Assembly (NCBI GenBank): GCA_964468655.1
Contig: CAYXUG010000062.1
Coordinates: 1-11,072, forward strand
Direction: 5' to 3'
Origin: CAYXUG01 sp964468655
GTDB lineage: Bacteria; Fidelibacterota; Marinisomatia; Marinisomatales; CAYXUG01
Length of the DNA: 11,072 bases
Below the pieces are notes generated by a model. That model was not told the DNA's origin. It worked only from the letters and a program-made list of their open reading frames with translations, and did no database searches. Shown here one piece after another: positions 7,861 to 11,072 of this stretch. The stretch's first letter is position 1. Every line of letters begins with the position of its first letter. The position numbers and the translations under genes are program-made.

Positions 7861-9175
7861 ACAAAATTTCAATTTTGGGAGCAAGTGATTCCGCTTCGTC
7901 CTTATCTTTATAAAAGGAAGCGTATTCGAAAAAGGAAGATGAATTGCTTGCTACGAGTTTAAGGTAAAGTTTGTCAAATACGTCCAATTCCATATTTTGA
8001 AGCAAATCTTTTATCCCTATTTTCACTGTATTATTGTCTATACTTCCATTAGCGGAGGAACCAAAAGCATATTGCTCATAGTTATCTTCGGTCAAAATTT
8101 CAGGCCAATTGTTATTCAGATTGGAAATTGAATCTGTTAGAGTTGAGTCCACAGCATACACTTTAAATTCAATGTCTGAATTATCCTGCAAATAACTCAG
8201 TGCAGAATCTACGGTCAAATAAAGATCACCCTTGATGATGAGAGTATGAGGAGGGATATTGAGACTCTCAAAATCAAAAATCATAAGTGACTTCATTCCT
8301 GCCGCAGACCCGGCGTAAATACGGGAGGAATCTATGGTTTCAAGTGACGGCGGGTAAACAATTGACACATCAGACAGGAATCCAACCTGTATGGTATGGA
8401 GTTGCGGATAAACATCGGGTTTGGGTGTAATAACGTCATTCTCAACGACCTCCCCTGTTTTGTAAACGATGGTGAATGATGGTCTGTTTACAGAACTTTC
8501 ACTGGAATAAAAAGCAAGCATTGAATTCATTTCAGTTTCCGGCTTAATAATGAACAGCGGATCCACAGCAACCGAATCTGTGTCAGCCCATGTTTCAATC
8601 AGACCAAACTGATTCGGCATTAAATGAAAACGATAATTGGTGGAATAGCGTACAGAAGAGGTTGAGTCCAACTGCTGTGTTATCATCACTGCCTCAGAAA
8701 CCAAAGCTATGTTAGATTCAGAAAGCCAATCGATATTGGTAAAATTAGATTCCGACTCTGAATAATTTGAATCCATTTCAACAATTCCCAACTCAAGTAT
8801 ATGGGCATATTCATAATCGGAAGACTTGGAGGTGTCAACAGTAAAATCAAAATAGGCACTCTCAATCACCCATGATGAGTCAAGAATTGCGCTTAGATTC
8901 GGTATTGAGAATAGTATCTCGGGGACATCAAAATCTCCGTCCTTTCCTAAATACAACGCCCTCATGCTTCCCACGGGTGTTTCATCACCTCCAAAAAACT
9001 CGCCTGAAGTTGGGGGAATCTGGTACACTCTCGATTGAATATCGGCAGTTTCGGCAGTCCCATTCTTAAGAAATGAGTCTGTTAAATCAACACCAAAGGG
9101 CTGCTCTTCATTACATGAAAAAAGAGTGCATACACCTATTAGAATGGTCCTTTTATAAAATATGGAAAATCTCAT
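7847..9175 (-). CDS. Lipoprotein with two DNRLRE-like beta modules
   Basis: From ATG 9175 (the adjacent upstream TTG is less likely) the product is 442 residues. Its signal peptide ends in LFSC, with Cys21 lipidated and NEEQ following. The body is beta-rich and shows two similar halves. Residues ~66-239 contain LYLGKDGDF, an EILFSIPNL strand, WVIESAYFDF, GLIETWAD and a closing FYSSESSVNRPSFTIVYK. Residues ~284-440 contain IYAGSAAGMKSLMIFDFESL, LIIKGDLYLTVD and a closing FYKDKDEAESLAPKIEILYE. This layout resembles the DNRLRE/CBM96-like beta-sandwich used in extracellular adhesins and glycan-binding proteins. The position directly after a short GT5 gene recalls, from memory, the DUF4270 lipoproteins of Bacteroidota; membership in that family is unproven. 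It is probably anchored in the outer membrane, perhaps facing outward, with the downstream barrel as partner. Exact function unknown. Confidence 0.78.
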   Translation of the reverse strand: MRFSIFYKRTILIGVCTLFSCNEEQPFGVDLTDSFLKNGTAETADIQSRVYQIPPTSGEFFGGDETPVGSMRALYLGKDGDFDVPEILFSIPNLSAILDSSWVIESAYFDFTVDTSKSSDYEYAHILELGIVEMDSNYSESESNFTNIDWLSESNIALVSEAVMITQQLDSTSSVRYSTNYRFHLMPNQFGLIETWADTDSVAVDPLFIIKPETEMNSMLAFYSSESSVNRPSFTIVYKTGEVVENDVITPKPDVYPQLHTIQVGFLSDVSIVYPPSLETIDSSRIYAGSAAGMKSLMIFDFESLNIPPHTLIIKGDLYLTVDSALSYLQDNSDIEFKVYAVDSTLTDSISNLNNNWPEILTEDNYEQYAFGSSANGSIDNNTVKIGIKDLLQNMELDVFDKLYLKLVASNSSSFFEYASFYKDKDEAESLAPKIEILYETP

Positions 9176-9210
9176 CAAATAGTCAGGTTGTGAAGGTGTA
9201 ATACGATATA

Positions 9211-10053
9211 TTAGGAAAAATGATCCTGAAGAATTTTTTCAATCTCATCTCCCGCATCGCTCCAAGCGCCATTATTTTCAGGGTCGATAATTTTCAATGA
9301 GCGAATTTTTTTCTTCATTTTACCGTCGCTACCCTTTTTCCCTAAAAGTTTTGGGAGTTCTTCGGATATTTTTTTGCTATCGGAATCAACTGTTATAATC
9401 AAATCAGCAAAATGGCAGGCAATTTCAGTAGCGTTAATTGTTTCTGAATCAAATCCACCGGGAAGTTTTATGCCCAGTTTATCAAATATGTCCCTTGAAA
9501 ATATTGAGTAATCATCAAGGTTATGAACGATTTGAACTGTTTTTATATTGGAATAAAATTTCTGATCCTTAAACAACTGTTCATACACCATAGGCACAAG
9601 GGCAGACTGCCAATCGTTGCACAGAATAATATCCGGCTTCCAGAATAAGTGTTCGAGCATGGCTATGGCAGTTTTTGAAAAGAACCCAAACCTGTGATCG
9701 TTATCGGAAAATGGGCGTCCATTCTTTGCTTTGTACAAAAGGGGATTTAAGGGCTGAAACCAATCATCATGCTCCATAAAGTAAACCTGTACTCGAGTTT
9801 TTGGTATAAATGCAGATTTTGCTGAAACCAGAATTGTTTCATCTCCAAAATCACATTCAATTTCCCTAAGTCGAATCACTTCTCTTAATATGTATTTTCT
9901 TTCGCTGATGAAACCGTATTTTGGCGCCGTAATTCTGATGTCGTGGCTTTGCTCCTGAAGTCGAAATGGAATATGTTTTGAAAATTGAGCAAGAGCACCT
10001 GTTTCTGCAAAAGGCGTAATTTCAGAGGTTAAAAAATAGATTTTCATTGGCAT
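9211..10053 (-). CDS. Short GT5 glycogen/starch-synthase-like protein (N-domain only)
   Basis: The 280-residue product matches only the N-terminal Rossmann half of GT5 glycogen synthases, which are usually about 470-550 residues. In order: KIYFLTSEITPFAETGALAQ (4-23, the family's KTGGLAD region), HDIRITAPKYG (37-47), FSDNDHRFGFFSKTA (115-129), PDIILCNDWQSALVP (140-154), VQIVHNL (173-179), and a degenerate GSDGK...NNGAWSDAGD tail (241-269) that corresponds to the inter-domain segment GLDG...NGID..WNP..D. Thus it ends where the second domain should begin. The substrate lysine is Glu17 and the histidine of the HDW motif is Asn146, so ordinary ADP-glucose transfer is unlikely. There is no signal peptide, so it is cytosolic. 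An AAGGGG Shine-Dalgarno lies 9 bp before ATG 10053. The next gene is an envelope lipoprotein, suggesting a regulatory or assembly role rather than glycogen synthesis; this role is inferred. Confidence 0.88.
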   Translation of the reverse strand: MPMKIYFLTSEITPFAETGALAQFSKHIPFRLQEQSHDIRITAPKYGFISERKYILREVIRLREIECDFGDETILVSAKSAFIPKTRVQVYFMEHDDWFQPLNPLLYKAKNGRPFSDNDHRFGFFSKTAIAMLEHLFWKPDIILCNDWQSALVPMVYEQLFKDQKFYSNIKTVQIVHNLDDYSIFSRDIFDKLGIKLPGGFDSETINATEIACHFADLIITVDSDSKKISEELPKLLGKKGSDGKMKKKIRSLKIIDPENNGAWSDAGDEIEKILQDHFS

Positions 10054-10062
10054 TGGTTAAGT

Positions 10063-10068
10063 CCCCTT
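10063..10068 (-). promoter_or_regulatory. Shine-Dalgarno-like site for the short GT5 gene
   Basis: AAGGGG lies 9 bases before ATG 10053 and 15 bases before the second ATG, so it favours the first as start. It is the only convincing ribosome binding site among the nine genes. A CCCTCC stretch 7 bases upstream (10075-10080) could pair weakly with it. Confidence 0.5.
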
Positions 10069-10092
10069 ATTTTTGGAGGGATTGAAAAAAAA

Positions 10093-10935
10093 TTACAGTT
10101 GATTTAAATATTGGTTTGCTTTTTGGTAATATTCACTTCCGGGATAATAATCTAACAATTTTTTGAATTCTTCTTTTGCTCTTCTGTCATCCCCCATATT
10201 CTTGTAACAAATACCCAGTTTCAACTGGGCATCATCCCACTTATCCGAATCGGTAAATTCAAATACTTTCTGAAATTCAAGAAGAGCCCGTTTATAGTTT
10301 TTAAGCGAATAGTAGCTTTCACCCAACCAGTATTGACAATTATCAGCAAGAGGATAATCAGGACTATTGATGGCCAGGTCTGAGAAATTTTCAATGGCAT
10401 CCTGATATTTCCCATCTTGATACAGACCCAGTGCACGTATATATCTCCGTTTGAATTCTTCAGTTGATAAATGTGCCTGGTCAATTACTGTTTTATCCGT
10501 TCTTAAATCATACTGCTCGTTAAAACTTCTAGTAAGTGTTACAATCTTATTTTCGATCATGATCAGTTGTGCAAGTATTTCAAAATTGGTGCTGTCACTG
10601 TATGACGCTTTATCTTCCAATATTTTTATTTTATTCTGAATGGTATTAATTCTATTGATAATCATAATGGTGGCACTGTCAGATTGAGATTTCGATTGCA
10701 GGACAGACTGCAGGGCATTTTCTACATCAGGAATTAAAATTTGCATTATCTGATTCAGCCGCTTCTCAAGATTATCCACCCGGTTCTCCATTTCTTCCAC
10801 AGAAGTTCCACCTCTGGATCTGTCTTGAGAAAATGGTCCAATACTATTGGCTGCAGTAACGGGATTTGCAAAAACGGTACACCACCCTGCTATGAGGAAA
10901 TACCGGAGAAACAAAGAATGGATAGAAGCTTTCAC
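10093..10935 (-). CDS. CpoB/YbgF-like periplasmic coiled-coil and TPR protein
   Basis: The product resembles CpoB (YbgF), the periplasmic TolA- and PBP1B-associated protein that links peptidoglycan synthesis to outer-membrane constriction. I start it at GTG 10935 (280 residues), giving a compact signal peptide KASIHSLFLRYFLIAGWC...VTAA with cleavage near Ala29. A TTG at 10938 or at 10968 (up to 11 residues longer) is also possible. Residues ~44-139 are coiled-coil heptads (EEMENRVDNLEKRLNQIMQ, then INRINTIQNKIKILEDK). Residues ~157-280 hold the three characteristic C-terminal repeats: YIRALGLYQDGKYQDAIENF, CQYWLGESYYSLKNYKRALL with FQKVF, and LKLGICYKNMGDDRRAKEEF ending LLDYYPGSEYYQKA. No lipobox is seen. 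tol/pal genes, if present, would lie upstream beyond the window; downstream it is followed by the GT5 half-gene after 39 bp. The coiled-coil is longer than in E. coli CpoB, as far as I recall. Confidence 0.85.
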   Translation of the reverse strand: MKASIHSLFLRYFLIAGWCTVFANPVTAANSIGPFSQDRSRGGTSVEEMENRVDNLEKRLNQIMQILIPDVENALQSVLQSKSQSDSATIMIINRINTIQNKIKILEDKASYSDSTNFEILAQLIMIENKIVTLTRSFNEQYDLRTDKTVIDQAHLSTEEFKRRYIRALGLYQDGKYQDAIENFSDLAINSPDYPLADNCQYWLGESYYSLKNYKRALLEFQKVFEFTDSDKWDDAQLKLGICYKNMGDDRRAKEEFKKLLDYYPGSEYYQKANQYLNQL

Positions 10936-11072
10936 CAATTTATTTAAATTTAATGTACTATAAATCAAGCGGGAAATTACGGTTTATTCGTTTCTAATTC
11001 AACAATTATCATCACTGTTTTTGACACTTGGATAGACATGGTTTACACATTGGTAATTTAAGTTAACTTTTT

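Noticed and set aside
9211..10053. Pseudogene call for the GT5 half-gene, as a decayed glycogen synthase
   Set aside because: The frame is intact, the next gene starts 35 bp later with no remnant of a C-domain, and the start has a good ribosome binding site.
11021..11050. Plus-strand TTGACA followed 17 bases later by TACACA, a possible promoter pointing out of the window
   Set aside because: The -10 element matches only three of six bases, and no plus-strand gene is visible within the window to support it.

Overview
The window is a gene-dense, AT-rich piece of a Gram-negative bacterial chromosome. All nine genes lie on the minus strand, so transcription runs from high to low coordinates. The organism is most likely from the FCB group (Fibrobacterota-Chlorobiota-Bacteroidota relatives). 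A marine lineage such as Candidatus Marinimicrobia/Neomarinimicrobiota is my best guess, made from protein style only. Supporting signs are a Bacteroidota-type insertion in serine hydroxymethyltransferase, a FadL/PorV-style barrel ending in a Trp-Leu-Met-Lys-Lys-Lys tail, three lipoproteins, near absence of Shine-Dalgarno sequences, and a split-domain glycogen-synthase-like gene of a kind I remember from Bacteroidota.

Layout in transcription order. (1) 10.97-10.09 kb: a CpoB/YbgF-like periplasmic coiled-coil plus TPR protein. (2) 10.05-9.21 kb: a protein equal to only the N-terminal half of a GT5 glycogen/starch synthase, with substrate-site residues changed. (3) 9.18-7.85 kb: a lipoprotein with two DNRLRE-like beta modules. 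(4) 7.86-6.58 kb: a FadL/PorV-like outer-membrane barrel whose start overlaps the end of gene 3. (5) 6.57-5.28 kb: a TPR lipoprotein. (6) 5.21-3.90 kb: glyA, the only clear housekeeping enzyme. (7-9) 3.86-0.06 kb: a complete TPR-protein-associated TRAP transporter in the order T-P-QM: the TatT lipoprotein, the DctP/TatP solute receptor, and a fused DctQM permease.

Gaps between genes are 0-67 bp and two junctions overlap, so genes 1-5 and genes 7-9 each look like one transcription unit. glyA may join them. I find no convincing terminator, promoter, tRNA, rRNA, CRISPR array, insertion sequence or long repeat, and no gene-free stretch above about 105 bp.

Two points stand out. The first is the module of GT5-half pseudoenzyme, tandem-DNRLRE lipoprotein and FadL-like barrel beside CpoB, which looks like an uncharacterised cell-envelope system. 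The second is the TatT-coupled TRAP transporter: its receptor appears to lack the arginine that binds carboxylates in classical TRAP receptors, which suggests a non-acidic or hydrophobic ligand.
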